From Rhizopus arrhizus (taxonomy: Eukaryota; Mucoromycota; Mucoromycetes; Mucorales; Rhizopodaceae): a stretch of DNA of 64,000 nt. Positions 34,956 to 49,894 of this stretch are shown here, in pieces. Below the pieces are notes generated by a model that did not search any database, was not told where the DNA came from, and was given only the letters and a program-made list of their open reading frames with translations. Location of the stretch: positions 186,001-250,000 of the forward strand of contig JAKZZE010000021.1 of NCBI GenBank assembly GCA_024220505.1. Reading direction: 5' to 3'. The translations under genes and the position numbers were made by a program. Numbering within the stretch: position 1 is the first letter of the stretch; every line of letters begins with the position of its first letter.

Positions 34956-37900
34956 TTTTTTATTTATTTTTTTGATTTTAAATAATAATAAAAAATTATA
35001 AAAGATAAAAAGAAAGAAAAAAAAAGATAAAAATGACAATAATAAAAATAAAAAAAAAAAACTTTTGACTCATCGAAAGCAATCTTGAGCGGGATTTTTA
35101 ACAAATAAAAAAAATTGCTTAGGAACCTTGGAGGTAAGACTAAAAATAGTTAGAGAGAACAGTACATTAGATTTCCTGTTATGGTGAAATGATTTTTTTT
35201 TATTCTTGCTTTATTGTTCTTAACTGTAACTTGTCAAATTCACTCGATGGGTTCTCAGGCCTTGTCTTTCACGGTAGAAAAGGATGAGATAAACCAGTCG
35301 AATACATGTTCACTTTAAAAAAGCATTCTAAAAGATAATTACTTGAAACAATCGTTTGTCTTTTGATCATATCAGCATTTCAATTCACTAGAAAGTTAAA
35401 TTTGAAGCGATAATATGTTCAAGCACTAGACTATGAGTTGAATAAAAGGACACCACTCGGTGGGTGAGTACATGTTTCACATTCAGGGACAAAATTGCTG
35501 AAAATTGCTAATTTGAATAACAGTCTAAAAGGCTGTGTATCAAGCTTTTTTTTTATATGCCTTCTATGACATCAGATACTGATCCTTGGTTACTGTATCA
35601 TGTTTATTATTATTGTATCTTGTAAGGATTCAATTTATTTATTTTTTATATGCCGAATCTAGAACTTGAAGCCATACAGTGTTCATGACGGATGAAAGGA
35701 GAGAAAAAAGAATGATATAATTTATGTGACAGTAAATTGAAAAGCATAAATAACGCACTTGTCGTTCGTGGAATACAGTTTGAAAACATCTTTTTTCTTT
35801 CCTTAAAAAAAAGACATCTTTACTGACAACAGCTTATTAGAATATAAAATGACCTTGAGCATATCAAAGGGATTCTCATCTTCTTTTATTAAATGTAGAA
35901 AAGGAAGATGAAAAAGATGACTAAGAGGGATTGATGTTACAGTGTTTTATGAATTAGATAAAGCAATTTGACATGATGCCTTTGTCCGTTTTTGTTGATA
36001 ACAAAAAAGAAGGGGCCCGTCCTTTGAGCCCATGCTGTGTATTACCTTATTGTCTGACTCAATCCTATTTTGAATCATGTCTCTCCATTTTTACTTGACA
36101 ACAAACTTATTGTTGCTTTCGTAAAGGTCTATCAAGTACATTGTGAACCTCTACATGAACAACAAAAAGTTGTAATAATTCGAATGTTTTGTATGTTTTA
36201 ATTTCACCAAATGAGTCCTATTCCGCGACATCCTTAGATCTACTGTTGATGAATGTCTACTGCTACCAAGGTAACCAACCACATCCAAACCTAAGCATAT
36301 CAATGCCGTTTCCATAGTTTCACCATTTGAAATGTGATCTCTATTGATCCAAACCTTCATTCATATTATCACTGTCGTAAAAGAGGTCTATGGTTCACAA
36401 CAAAAAAAAGGCTGAATTCTATTTAGAGCAAGTAAGAACCACAGAGGTTACAAGACGATAATATCCTAAAGTGTAATACCATATCAAAGCCATATATGGA
36501 ATTTCAAAAAAGGCTTTTGAGCAACTTGTCTCCATAACCTGATTCGTTTTCTTTCAATGATTGAATCTTATTCTTTGCAGTGAAATTTTGAATAGCCTAA
36601 ATAGATTGGTAAAAAAAAATAAAAATAAAAACTTTTCAAACTTTATAAAGCCTGTTGTTTTGGTTTTAGAATCAAGAGATTGAGTGACTTGATTCAGCCT
36701 TGATCTTCTTCCCGATTAGGAAGATACTTTATGAACTCTTGTATGATTTTTTTTTCTTCTTTTATTCTTATTGTTGGCTATGTGCTTACCAATGTTAAAG
36801 ACCAGTTGAAGGGTAGTTTTTAACTTTTGTATTCAATCAATACCATTCAATGTCTCTTTGGATAAATTAGACACAAGTCTTATTTACCAGACACTCTCAC
36901 TGTTTTATATCCTTGGTTTAATCAATCATTTTCTTGTGGTTTCCTTGTAAGTACCGCAGTAGATCTTCAAATGTAAAGTAAATAGCATATGAACTGAGAT
37001 TAAAGTATGCATATATTCAAATGTAGAATATAGGTGCTATAATTTTCAGAATTACTGATTCTCACCTACTTTAAACTTTTTGTGTTGTCAAAACATGGAA
37101 AACACCAAAGGATTCACTTATCATCCTTGGACAGATGATTAGAAACCAGAGAAAGAAAGAAATGTTTACTAAACAGTGTTTTAAATAAAAAAAAACAAAA
37201 GACTAAAATACATGTACACTTGCTTCTATAAAAATATCTTATTTCTTTCCGATATTCAAATGAAAGACTCCTAAGGACATACTGCTTTAGAATACAGTAA
37301 AATACCAATCCTAATGCTGGATGTTTGAATACGCCTGTAAAAAGCATGAAGCACAGTTTGATAATGTAGCCCTCTTTTAACTTTAGCCTTTTTTTTTTTC
37401 CCTTTGTGTAATGCTGAGTTCTTTATGATTATGCGAATATGAAAGGTGTTGTGTCATTATCAATACACTATGTCACTGAAATATATTATAATATCTCAAC
37501 CTATCCTTCAGTCTCAATCTTTTCTCTCTGAATTGTGTGCAAGTAAAGAAACCAGCTTTTATAAAGTAAAGCGCAGTCTTTTTTTATTTTTTCTTGCTTG
37601 CATCATCAAATGATCTTCATTTAATCACAAGCTGATATTATATTCAAATGCCGACCGTACAGTCAAATCTAGAAATGTACTGCGGAACCAAGTCATGAAT
37701 ATCCAAAAAAGGTAATTCTTTGACCTTTTTTTACATTTCCTCTCCCTTTCTTTTTTTTTTTTCTTTCTTTCTTTCTTTGCTGCGTAACAACAGTTTGGCT
37801 TTTTTTTTCTTTACTTGGATAATATAAATAATTCACCCAAAAAAAAAGAAGAAAAGAAGAAAAAAAAAAAAAAAAAAAAAAAAGAAAAAAAGAAAACACC

Positions 37901-38178
37901 TAAAAAAAAAACTTGCAAGGCAATTGTAGAAAGAATCAAAACCATTTTTATTATTATCAACAACTCTATAACTTTTATATTTTAAACCAAAAAAAAAAAA
38001 CTTTTCTTTTATACTATTTAACATGATCTTCTTCCTTTCTTTCTACTAGATTCATTTCTCACCTTCTTTTTTTTTTTTTTCTCTCTTCCTTCTTTCCTTT
38101 CTTTTTTTTTGTATTGTCTTTTAAAAAAAAAAGAAAACACCACCCCCTCTTTTTTTTTTTTATTGTTAAAATTCACAA
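34956..38178. other. 3.2-kb divergent spacer
   Basis: This spacer lies between a minus-strand transcription factor and a plus-strand cyclin, so both promoters are here. No supported gene is seen; frames near 36151-36360 and 37114-37347 look like chance. The right end is full of long T/C and A runs (37740-38160), which would lie in the cyclin leader. An upstream ATG at 38023 opens an eight-codon frame ending at 38049. Confidence 0.45.
38023..38049 (+). promoter_or_regulatory. possible short upstream ORF in the cyclin leader
   Basis: An eight-codon frame (MIFFLSFY) lies 130 bases before the cyclin ATG. It could dampen translation if the transcript starts upstream of it. The transcript start is unknown, so this is only a candidate. 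Confidence 0.25.
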
Positions 38179-39099
38179 ATGATTACTATTCAACTTTCCC
38201 AGCAACAACAACAATCTACTACGACTACTACTACTATTACTGCGGAAAATGCTGTATTATTTAATAACAATGCGGATTGTCAACCAGAAGAACGCCCTTG
38301 TGAGAAATACCTTCAATTCATGGATTCATCTCGTCAAGAACGCACTTTTATGATTGAAAAATTAGTCGGTAAGCATTATGCAGATTTAAAAAACAGGTAG
38401 ACTAAAAACAAGATTTAATTAGAAACCTTTGCGAACGTGATTGATTCTATTTGGCACCCAAAATATTTTGAAAACCAAAAGGTCATACCAACTCGTGGAT
38501 TTATAAACGAAATACTCAAACGATCCAAAGCAACTTATTCTACTGTGCAAATCAGTTTATTTTACATCTTTCGAGTCAAAAAAGCAGTTCAATACAAACT
38601 ACATCAACATTCTCAAAAAAAAATCAGTGAGCCAAGCAACAGTTTGGATGACTTGATGTGCTGCGGAAGACGCATGTTTCTTGCTTCTCTGATGCTTGCT
38701 TCAAAATATCTTTTTGATAAAAATTATCAAAACAAGGCCTGGGCACAAATCACTGGACTTGGCATTCAAGAGATTAATGCTGCAGAGATGGCATTCTTGT
38801 CACTGATTGATTATCGACTTCATGTGTCAAAGCCTACGTTTGATAAATGGTACACACAGTTGCATGGACATATCCAAAGAGGTTTTCAAAAAAGTAAAGA
38901 ATCACCTACTGTCCTATCACAGCCCAAGCCTCTTTTATCTAAAGTCACTGCTGTACATCAAAAGACGAATGAATTTCAAAGGATAGATTCTGCTGTATCT
39001 ATCATGTCACCACCTCCTCAACAGGATGAAGAGTTGGTATCAAAAAAGAGACGATGGAATGAACAAGACTTCTTTTCCTCTAAACGTGTGTGTCAATAG
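38179..39099 (+). CDS. Pho80/PCL-type cyclin
   Basis: Two exons (38179..38368, 38423..39099) give 288 residues. The N-terminus has Gln and Thr runs (LSQQQQQSTTTTTT). The cyclin box starts after the intron (ETFANVIDSIWHPK), with RGFINEILKRSKATYSTVQI, CCGRRMFLASLMLASKYLF and AEMAFLSLIDYRLHVSKPTF. These patterns fit cyclins partnering the Pho85 kinase (Pcl1/2/5 group), which act in nutrient and cell-cycle signalling. The C-terminal 60 residues are Ser/Pro/Lys-rich and may carry phosphorylation or degradation sites. The single intron keeps frame. Confidence 0.82.
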
Positions 39100-39200
39100 C
39101 ACTGTTTCTTCCTCAAAAAAAAAAAAAAATAAATAAAAAAAAAAAAAAAAACTACGCACATCATCTCCTTCCTTTTTCAATCAACATTTATTAAATGTCT

Positions 39201-41228
<2,028 letters not shown>

Positions 41229-41915
41229 TTAACAAAAAGAAACAGTGTAGCTATCAGCTCCACATGAAAAAGTAGAAGTCTGATCATCATAAGCAAAACT
41301 ATAAGCATCTGGACAGGCTGATTTGATACTAGCAGCATTTGCACCTCCTTTACACGCATCAGGACTATTATAACTACCCGTACAACAATCTTCTGGTGAA
41401 TTCGTAACAGAACAAGCACTCTTGCAGCCAATCACATTCCCAGTCGAGTCCTTGACAGCAAATTCATCTGGACAGCTGGGCACTGAGCACTGAGGCGAAC
41501 CGCAAGAGTAACCACTGCTGGTACCACCCCCATTGGGTGAGATGGACATTTGGAGGTTAAAGCCATCGACAAGACTGATGTCATAATAATCTTGCCCATT
41601 GGATCCCTTAAACAAAAACTCGGCCAAGGTCGCAGGACTAGCCGCGCCGGCTATCCCACACTGAGTCGCGTCCTTGCCAGAGCTGCCTGAGCACTGATAT
41701 CTACCCCAGACTCGACCACCCCACGTATCTGACTCACTAAAGGAACTGCTGCCGCCCGGTGGAAGATCCATGGATATCTCGGGAAGGGCTGCACTCTTGC
41801 CATTCGTGAGCACACCCACACTAACCACCTTGTCACAGTTGTTTTTCACATTGATCGTCTTACCCGCAATAGCCACAGAGACATACAAGCCTATGACAAT
41901 AACAAGTTTGTGCAT
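41229..41915 (-). CDS. secreted thaumatin-like protein
   Basis: A single exon of 228 residues. A signal peptide is clear (MHKLVIVIGLYVSVAIAG). The mature part has the thaumatin pattern: INVKNNCDKVVSVGVLTNG, then DLPPGGSSSF, WGGRVWGRYQC, AEFLFKG and YYDISLVDGFNLQM, plus many paired cysteines (CGSPQCSVPSCPDEF, PEDCCTGSY) and a C-terminal CPDAYSFAYDDQ. About 16 cysteines suggest the disulphide-rich fold. Fungal members are secreted; some are glucanases or act on cell walls, others have unknown roles. The start was placed at 41915 rather than at the in-frame codon at 41984, because only the former gives a proper signal peptide. Confidence 0.88.
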   Translation of the reverse strand: MHKLVIVIGLYVSVAIAGKTINVKNNCDKVVSVGVLTNGKSAALPEISMDLPPGGSSSFSESDTWGGRVWGRYQCSGSSGKDATQCGIAGAASPATLAEFLFKGSNGQDYYDISLVDGFNLQMSISPNGGGTSSGYSCGSPQCSVPSCPDEFAVKDSTGNVIGCKSACSVTNSPEDCCTGSYNSPDACKGGANAASIKSACPDAYSFAYDDQTSTFSCGADSYTVSFC

Positions 41916-43545
41916 TTCTCTTTTTGGTTGTAGAAAAAGATCTTGCAAAAAAAAAAAAAAGAAAGAAAAAGAGCAAGGCCTCAAGGGTTATGAACATCTT
42001 TTCCCCTGTATTTTATAGCGTGAAATGAATATGCAGAATAACACATCACTTCACTGGACAATAGCAATCGTGTTTCAAAATTGACATTCAACATGATCTA
42101 AACGTCAATTTTAATCATACACAAGAATTGAAGTGAACAAATAACTTGATGAGGACTGCAACACTATTTATAAACGATGGATAAACAAGTACAATTAGCA
42201 ACTATCAAAACCACTTTCTCCTTGTGCTCTTTTTCAACAAAGGCTTACACTATTAAATCAGTATTTAGAGCCCTCACTGATCCTTTGCGTTCACATCTAT
42301 GCTTTTATTTTTAATCGATTCGACAATTTCTGTGACCATCCACTCTTTCTTTTTATATACATTGTTAAATGATGCCAAACAACTGCCTTTGCCTTGGTTT
42401 TTATTCAACTGAAATCATCAGCAACTACCGAAATCACTCAATTCATTTTTCTTTTACAAATAATAACCTAATGTCAAAAACCAAACGTTTTTCTATAAAC
42501 AAAGAATTGATGTGATTCTGGTACCTTATCCTTAACCGTCTATTCCATAGAGATTAGAGAAACAGTTCATTTTATGAACGATTTCAAACAAATGCAAAAT
42601 CTATGTACAACATGAGCAAAACTACACATGATGATAAAAATAACCAAGTCGATTTTCATTTTCAACTACGTATCTTCAAGCAATCATGTTGTTCCATTTG
42701 TTTTATGCCTCAACTATTAAATGGGCAAACAAGACTTTATTTCTTATATCATCGCCTTGCTACTCGGATAAATCATTTGAAATAAACAGTGGCAATTGAG
42801 TCATGATGAACTAAGCATACGACAAATCATACTATTGTGAATAAAACAAAAAAAAAATCCCTTGTGTTGAGGAATAACGAAATGACCGTGTTTTATGCCA
42901 CAAGCGCATCGGAAACAGATATCGATGACAGGGTCAAGCCAAGACCAGACGAGAAGACTGTGGCTAAGAAAAGTATTAGTGAAAGCGTAAGAAGCGAGTC
43001 AAAAGAATCTCTTTGCACAGATGCCATTCTTGTCGCAGGCACGATGATTTATCGCTGTGTCAGTGGAACCTTTTTTTCATCCAATACAAAGGATTTGATT
43101 GTATTCTAGTTGAGATTACTGATATGTGTGATCAACCATGCTTTGGTAAGGCTGGTCTATCCAATAGATCAAAAAACTTTATTTAAAAAGGTCAAGAGGT
43201 TTGATGATACTTTGTACAATAACCATTAAAATCGATTTGCAAGAAACAAATTCACTTGATCCATGTTAACTTTCGTAAAAAGGCTTCAATAAAAGACAGT
43301 GATCTTTAGTGTCTCTATTTAATCAAATCCTTATTGTATTGAATCAACAAAAGTTTTATTTTGTATGGGCTCCATCTTCAGTCCACTATTGTAATCTCAG
43401 TAAACAGAAAAGTCAGCATGATTGAAAATAACATGACAGATCAATAAAGTAAATTCTTTTTTAAATAACAATTAGTTTAATAAATTAAAAAGTAGGTTTT
43501 AATGTAAGAAAAGCCAACGGAAATGCTGCAAATGTATCGTGTGAA
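41916..43545. other. intergenic region without a supported gene
   Basis: This 1.6-kb AT-rich spacer holds the promoter of the thaumatin-like gene at its left end. A 90-codon plus frame at 42837-43109 is hydrophilic and starts MNKTKKKSLVLRNN. It has no recognisable motif or splice partner and is not called. Confidence 0.4.
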
Positions 43546-44274
43546 CTAGATGACAAGGGTGTGCATATGTTCTATATGGTATCTAAGGCCATTCGATGCT
43601 TTGTATGATTTACCACACATGCTGCAAATGTGTGGTCGAAGAGATTGGTGTCCATCATGATGCCCATGCGTTTGATGATACCTCAAGCCATTCAGATTCT
43701 TGTAGACCTTGTTACAATCTGGTTCACGACATGAATATCGTTTTCCTATTTCTTTACTTTGTTCTGTGTATACTATTCATTTGGCTATCAGTGACTTTTT
43801 TTTTTCCCCAAAGAAGAAATAGAAGGGTCAAGATATACCTTCTTTAATGCAAGTGACTACCGGTCGAGCATTTGGATGTCTCTGGACAAAATCAAAAACA
43901 GGTCGCAAGTCTGAACAGGATGTCATTTTATTAGTCGAAGGTTGTAAAAGAAGGTTGGTATCAATAGCAGGACACTCTTGCGTGTTTGTAAAATAGCGTA
44001 AACTGGGCACTCTGGCTTCGTAGAGCGAGATAGGCGTTGTTTGGTTATGAACCGGAAGAAACACGTCTTGATATCGCATTGTGTTTGTAAAATCTTCTCC
44101 CTCTACACCGCTCTCACGGAAATCAGCCAAGTCGTGGAGTCGTTCGTGATGCTCCATCAAGTTGTGTAAAGTTGCAATTCTTTCTCCGCAGCAAGTGATG
44201 TCTTTAAAATATTTCTCTTCCACCGCTTGTCTTTCATCTATAAATTTCAAAGCTTGACAGGTAGGTGAATTCAT
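43546..44274 (-). CDS. Sfp1-like C2H2 zinc-finger protein
   Basis: Two minus-strand exons (44274..43839, 43763..43546) give 217 residues. An N-terminal atypical finger reads CCGERIATLHNLMEHHERLH. The C-terminus carries two fingers in the Sfp1 arrangement: CREPDCNKVYKNLNGLRYH, then after a histidine-rich linker CSMCGKSYKASNGLRYHIEH. The C-terminal pair resembles Sfp1 of yeasts, which controls ribosome biogenesis and growth genes; the target set here is unknown. The protein is much shorter than yeast Sfp1. An upstream in-frame Met at 44322 would add a hydrophobic leader and was not chosen. The intron is 75 nt and in phase. Confidence 0.8.
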
Positions 44275-45212
44275 GATACATAAGTAAATGAATAATGTAA
44301 GAAGCGAATGAAAACTAAGCAAAACCAGTATTTATAAATGTTCATTCTCTATTTATGTAATTTTTTTTTTTCTTTTTGAAAAAGAAACATGGACTCTGGT
44401 AGGGTTTCGTTTTGATGTACAGCTGTAATTCTATTGACTTTGATCATGGGGTTTCATCGCTGCAAATTTTCGTAATACTTTCTTTTTTAGCTCAGAAAAG
44501 AGGATGGGTTTAAATATGGGCACTGACTTTGACAGTCTTCATGTCATCATTTGCTTAAAACTCTAGCCATGTTTTTACAAAAAAAGAAAAACAGACGGTT
44601 TTGGTGTTAAAATTTATATTGTCTAGGAATATAATCAAGCACATCACATTGTCTTTTATTTTAATTTTTCCAGAGGTTTCTGAAACCAACATTGGGTTTT
44701 TTATGTTATCCTTACGCCTTTAAGATACTGTATTTACTAAACCTTTGTATCATGCTATTTTATTATTTGTATCTACTGAAGGACTTTGTTACATCTCAAA
44801 GAAATAAAAACGTATAATAAGTCAGCTTATGTCATTTCTAAATTTTAATTTGTTCCACAAATGCTACACTTTGTTGCATTCTATCAAACATGTTTCCCTC
44901 CTTCTTCCCTTTGAACAAAACACAAAAAAGCATACAAATTCATGCTGAAAGTAAATTACAGGATTATACATGTGATAAAGGAAGCTTTCATTGGATCAGA
45001 AGGGTCAATACAAAGGCATAGTTATTGCAAAGCACAACGAGTCTGTAACTTCTCGAACAGCATCATCCAACCCTTTCTCTCTCTTTTTATACATTGTATA
45101 ACGAAACAACTCATTTTTTCTTTGTAAGCATCAAAGGAAACTAGTTGAAAGTTTATATTTAATCGTTAGTACATCTATTATCCTTTCATTCAACCTCAAT
45201 GCAAGGCAAATG

Positions 45213-45244
<32 letters not shown>

Positions 45245-45719
45245 CCTTCTGTAAGGATCCCAAAGTACACATACTTTCCTTGTATTTGCAGATATGATTA
45301 ATACGAGCTAAGCTTCTTCTTATAACAATCTTTTTGTTTGTTCAACAGTTCATTCTTTGGCGGTTGAATAAAGATGAAATTTATTATTTTGAAGACTGTG
45401 AATATCAGCATGGTCTTTATCAACATCGACCTTTAGAATCAAAAGATACAAGTTATCAATTTGGCTGTCCATCGAGTAAAAACAAAGCTAAAAAAAAAAA
45501 AAAAAAAAATAATTGATTATGATCAGCAATTTAATGCTTGCTTAAAATTGAATAAAATAAGAAATATGTTGCAATAAGGTATGGAGACATTTTTGTTTTT
45601 TGTTTTTTTTTCTTTAGTAAAAAAAAAAAAAAGAGTTGAAGAATATGATACAAATGCAAAAAAAAAGTAATAAAATACTAGTGAGTATGAAACCAGTTCA
45701 TAAGAAATATAACAAGAAA
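44275..45719. other. intergenic region with poly(A) tract
   Basis: No gene is supported. It holds a 31-nt A run (45213-45243), other A runs near 45490 and 45620, and short chance frames. Confidence 0.4.
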
Positions 45720-47213
45720 TTAGTCCAATGAAAGTGTACGCTCGTTAAATTCTTCAGGGGTTGATGATTTAGAATATTGAGCAGTTACTAACATAAACTT
45801 AAATTAGACAACACTGTTTGCTCGACTATAACAGTATAAACTTACAGTGTGGTTTTAAGCCTTTTCCAAAATTTGATAAGCAAAACGCAGCATTTATAAT
45901 TGTTAAAACAACCAGTACTAAAGATACGCATGCTATAAAAAACGTTAAATATAGGTTCTAAATCTGTGAGAGCATAAAAAAATATATTACCAAAAAACGT
46001 GAGGAATTCGCTCACATATTTATATTTGTATGCCTGTGTTGCATCGTAAATTCGATAAAGTTTGAAAATGAAATAGGCAACACCAGCACATAAACCCAAA
46101 AAGAAAATACTAATTAACCATTTTGATTCATGTCTTACCTATTTCCAGAAAAAGAAGTTTAGCTTAATGCTTTACATTTTAAATCATTCATCTCTTACGG
46201 CGTAAACAGCTAATAACAAGATCAGACAAGTCACAGGCAGTGCAACAATGGTTAAAGGAAATTCATAGTCATGGGGTTTAAGAACCAATACAAGATATTG
46301 TATGGAATAACCCAAGAAGAAGAAGAAATCCAATTTTAAAATGGTTAAAAATATTTGATACCATCTGTACATGTCTACACATAGAATATCAATCAAACCG
46401 CGTGTGCAAATTTTTTTTTTCTTACTTCTAATTCCAGGGTCAGCGCCGATCCTTTTATAAATTTTCCAACTAATAAAATATTGCTTAGTTACAAAAGTCA
46501 GAGAAAAAAAAAATATTTTTATACCCAAATTCTTGATATAATCTCGCACCAAGATAAAGATAAACTAATTGACATACTCCAGTAATGACAGCAACCGCAA
46601 TTAATAAGCGATAAATAAAAGACTTTAACCAACTAGCTACTTCTTCTAAACCCTGGTTTTTTGAATCTAATGCGTCTGCTATTTGTTTGAATTGGAACAC
46701 GGCATACGCAAAGCAGCAGAGATTAAATAATAAAAAAGCAATAACTTGTATTAAGTTTTGTGCACGGATCTATTTATTACATGGTATTTAGTGCACATGT
46801 TCCCTTTTTTGGAGTTTACTTACAGCATCCCACGCAGTGAATACTTGATATATTTGTGAAAGAATGAAAATTAATAGATACACGGGAATACCTAGACCCA
46901 AATTATTCTTTGAAAAACTAAAAGAAAATGAGTTCATATATCATGTTGCTTTTTACTGGATTATTTACGCTGTTTGAGAAAAGTTGGCATATATCACAGC
47001 TTCCAAGGAAATGACTATAGCTGCTTCAAATATTGATAGTAAAACGAGGGATAAAGAAGTAGCTGAATTAGACCAAAACTACGTAATATTGAATAAGTGT
47101 CTCTTTTTTATTCAAGTAGGTCAGCTTTTTACAGTAAACTTAGTTTCGGTTTTATGTTCTTGAGTTGCATCAAACATTTTTCTTGACGAATTATCGAAAC
47201 TTTCTACCGACAT
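45720..47213 (-). CDS. UPF0658-type Golgi membrane protein
   Basis: Nine minus-strand exons (47213..47133, 47078..46969, 46917..46824, 46769..46525, 46469..46426, 46374..46199, 46138..45991, 45932..45846, 45787..45720) give 350 residues. After a short hydrophilic start come about seven to eight hydrophobic helices, for example LVLLSIFEAAIVISLEAVIY, LLIAVAVITGVCQLVYLYLG and LTIVALPVTCLILLLAVYAV. The cytosolic loop WKIYKRIGADPGIRNMYRWY is the most family-like motif. The pattern fits the fungal UPF0658 family, assigned to the Golgi in fission yeast; its biochemical role is unknown. Every intron keeps frame, which supports the model. Confidence 0.75.
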
Positions 47214-47579
47214 TTTATGTTAGTGCGAGTGAAAGAAAAAGAAGTAAATAACGCAGGGACCATATTTGGTAGTTGTCGCAATCAAAAGATACTATTGGAC
47301 AAGTTTTTTATTGAACGTCATCAATGTAATTTACTATATCAAGCCGTGTAACACATTATAATTATCTTTTCTCTCCTTTAAAGCTAAAGCAACAAGCTAT
47401 TTATTTAAAAAATAAGATGATGGAGTATCACACTTGGCTTGAATGTATATAGGTCGTATTTAAACTTTCTGTAAACAGTAAGGATATTCTTGAAGGGGTT
47501 AAATTAACAATTAAAAGAGCGCTCAAACAATAAAAAAGGAACACAAATCATTATTATTGTGCTTTGAGTATCCTACGAG
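47214..47579. promoter_or_regulatory. upstream region of the UPF0658 gene
   Basis: This AT-rich region of about 370 bases lies upstream of the minus-strand membrane protein gene and presumably holds its promoter. No site is recognised. Confidence 0.35.
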
Positions 47580-48960
47580 AATCATACACCAGTACCTATA
47601 TACGTACAAGTTACACTACCCTGAGTGCCCCTAAATATTTTGACGCATTCTCTCTTCTTTCTCATCATCTTCCTTGGTATCAACTGAAGGATGAAGGATT
47701 CTATACAGTGTGGAATGACGTACCTACTTAATGTCGCTGCTGTCATGCTGAGGGACATATCGTTTGGAATTATCCAAAAAACTTTCATTTCATGTTTGTT
47801 GGAACTGTTGTGCTAATGCAAATATTGCTGCTTAATGCACAAAAATCAAGAATAAGTCATTTAAAAAGACTAAGAAATCTATTACTGCTCCGGAGAATAA
47901 AGTGAGTCAAGACGAAGCACAGCAAGACTCGTCTTCCACCAACGCTATGTCTATGGTTTTTCCATCTACAGTCTCAAATGATATGGAGTATAAACGCTCC
48001 CTTCAAAATGAATCAGGCAACGATATTGGTGACAACTGAAAAGGAATCGACATTATTATCTACCCAAAATGTTCCAGCTGCTCTCTTTCCCTCTAATGTT
48101 AATTCTCAAGACGACGTTTAGGTAGATACCAGTAGTTTGGGCATTGAAATCTTCACAATTCCAGAGAATTTAATCTGGTAGATCAAGAAATTGATAACAC
48201 TTCTAAGATCAAGCAGTAGGCTGTCAATAGTGGAATACTTATTGAAGACCCTTCAGGATACAACCTTCGTCATCATGCGATCAGCAATTCTAGGTCACCA
48301 ACACCGAACTATATCACTGGTGGTCAGCAGCATGACACTACAGTGTTTAATGCTTAGTGCACTAACTCAATCTCAATAATAATAAGCAATAAATCGAAAG
48401 AGCTACTATTCAACATTTGTCAGTCATGTACAGCACCTTTATGCTCCTTTCCATGTTGTAATGGCTTATGCCCTAACATCTACAGGTAAGGGCAGAAAGG
48501 AACTTTTCAATTCTGTGCTAGATGCTTCCACTTCTGTATTCAATATTGACGCAAGCCAAATCGTTATCCTTTGGCGATCTCAGCTATTCTTATCGTAGAT
48601 CCCACTTATCAACTCAAACATCTCTTAGATGGGCATCACGTTTAGAAGATTGTTTTTATAACGTGATTCATGGTGGGGAAAATAATACCACCCCAAATCT
48701 TAGACGCAATAATGAGTTCTATTCTACAGTTGACTACATCTTCATTGGTAATCAGATACATCCAGTGTTTAGGTTTACCTAGGTATATTGATTACATTCT
48801 TCATGGACAAATCGTCAATTGTTCTCTCTTTCGATTAACCTTATCCGAACATCTACTGGGCTAAAGCCCTGGCGTACCCAATCCCATTCTGGCTCAACAG
48901 AAAGAGTTTTATTTTCAACTAAAGTAGCAATTTACGCGTATTGCATCTCTTTTGTCTAGT
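47580..48960 (+). mobile_element. decayed LINE fragment
   Basis: Plus-strand remnants in changing frames look like a second LINE. Near 47740 a CCHC-like knuckle (CCHAEGHIVWNYP) suggests ORF1, followed by a hydrophilic stretch (QDEAQQDSSSTNAMSM). At 48540-48880 there are endonuclease-like pieces: FGDLSYSYRR, TSLRWASRLEDCFYN, YSTVDYIFIGNQIHPVF and, after a frame change, INLIRTSTGLKPWR. Several stops and shifts break it and no reverse transcriptase follows. It is unlike the LINE at 21-27 kb in detail. Confidence 0.5.
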
Positions 48961-49894
48961 CAGATGTATATATGATAATATTATTTCACCCAATTCGGCT
49001 CCCAATAGACAGTATTTTTTTGGAAGGGCTAATAAGCCGAGTTGTTCATTAAATTAAATAAATAAAGTTGCCTGTACAAACAGCGGTAGATTTTGGCCAA
49101 CTTTTTTTTTAAAAAAAAAGAGAAAAGTAATTGTAAGAGCCGAGTCAAGCATATAGAACTAAGTTGATTTTTATTCTGTCACTTACAATGACGGCGTTAT
49201 TTGGGATTCTATATGGCGTATATCTAATAAACGGTTGATTGATCGTATGAGCGATCCTTTTAGTTAGTTATCAAAACAGCTAAATTTTATGTGATATATT
49301 TAATTCAAATGTCTATAATAATCAAAATTATTGATGGTCATAATAAAATCAGGATTTCTTCTACTTTTTCACTTTTGTTGACAATGAACAATCTAAAGTT
49401 TTGAGTGCAGTTTGGTCCTGAAATCTAACATATCCTTTTATTCGATTATCCTAGATTATGTTACATCCTCAACTAGCCGAAATACACAGAAAACTTTTTG
49501 AGCATAAGATAGCCAAGCTTTGACAGAAACAACGTTCCCAATCACATTTTTGTTCTCAAAAACATATGGATGATTAAGCAAACTATATTGGATGTCTGTA
49601 ATTTATAGTATGTACAGGAACATAAAGAAAAAGCACAAAATTAAAGTTTAACTGAATTGATCCAGAAAAACATACTTCTATCCATTTATTCGTTACATTA
49701 AAGAGCTACAATAAAAGAAATTAGGTTATATAGATAAATACACACAACAATAGAAGGATAGATGGTTGGTAATTTTATTTTACCATTTCATTGCACATAC
49801 AAGATGAAAAAACAACTTTGCTGACAGCGGTAATTTAATTTTACGTGGCTTGTACTTGAGCAAATTTTTTAAGTGGGGATGCTCACTGGGAAAC
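48961..49894. other. intergenic region before RPL19
   Basis: AT-rich region without a supported gene. The last part must contain the RPL19 promoter. No tRNA or small RNA is recognised by eye. Confidence 0.4.

Noticed and set aside
36151..36360. 69-codon minus-strand frame in the long spacer
   Set aside because: Short, no splice partners, no recognised motif; expected by chance in 3 kb.
37693..38024. Phe-rich minus-strand frames
   Set aside because: They come from A-rich homopolymer tracts in the cyclin leader.
41916..41984. Upstream in-frame extension of the thaumatin-like protein
   Set aside because: It would put 23 residues, including a Phe run from a homopolymer, before a clean signal peptide.
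42837..43109. 90-codon hydrophilic plus-strand frame
   Set aside because: Considered as a small gene, but without family, introns or conserved start context; kept out for lack of support.
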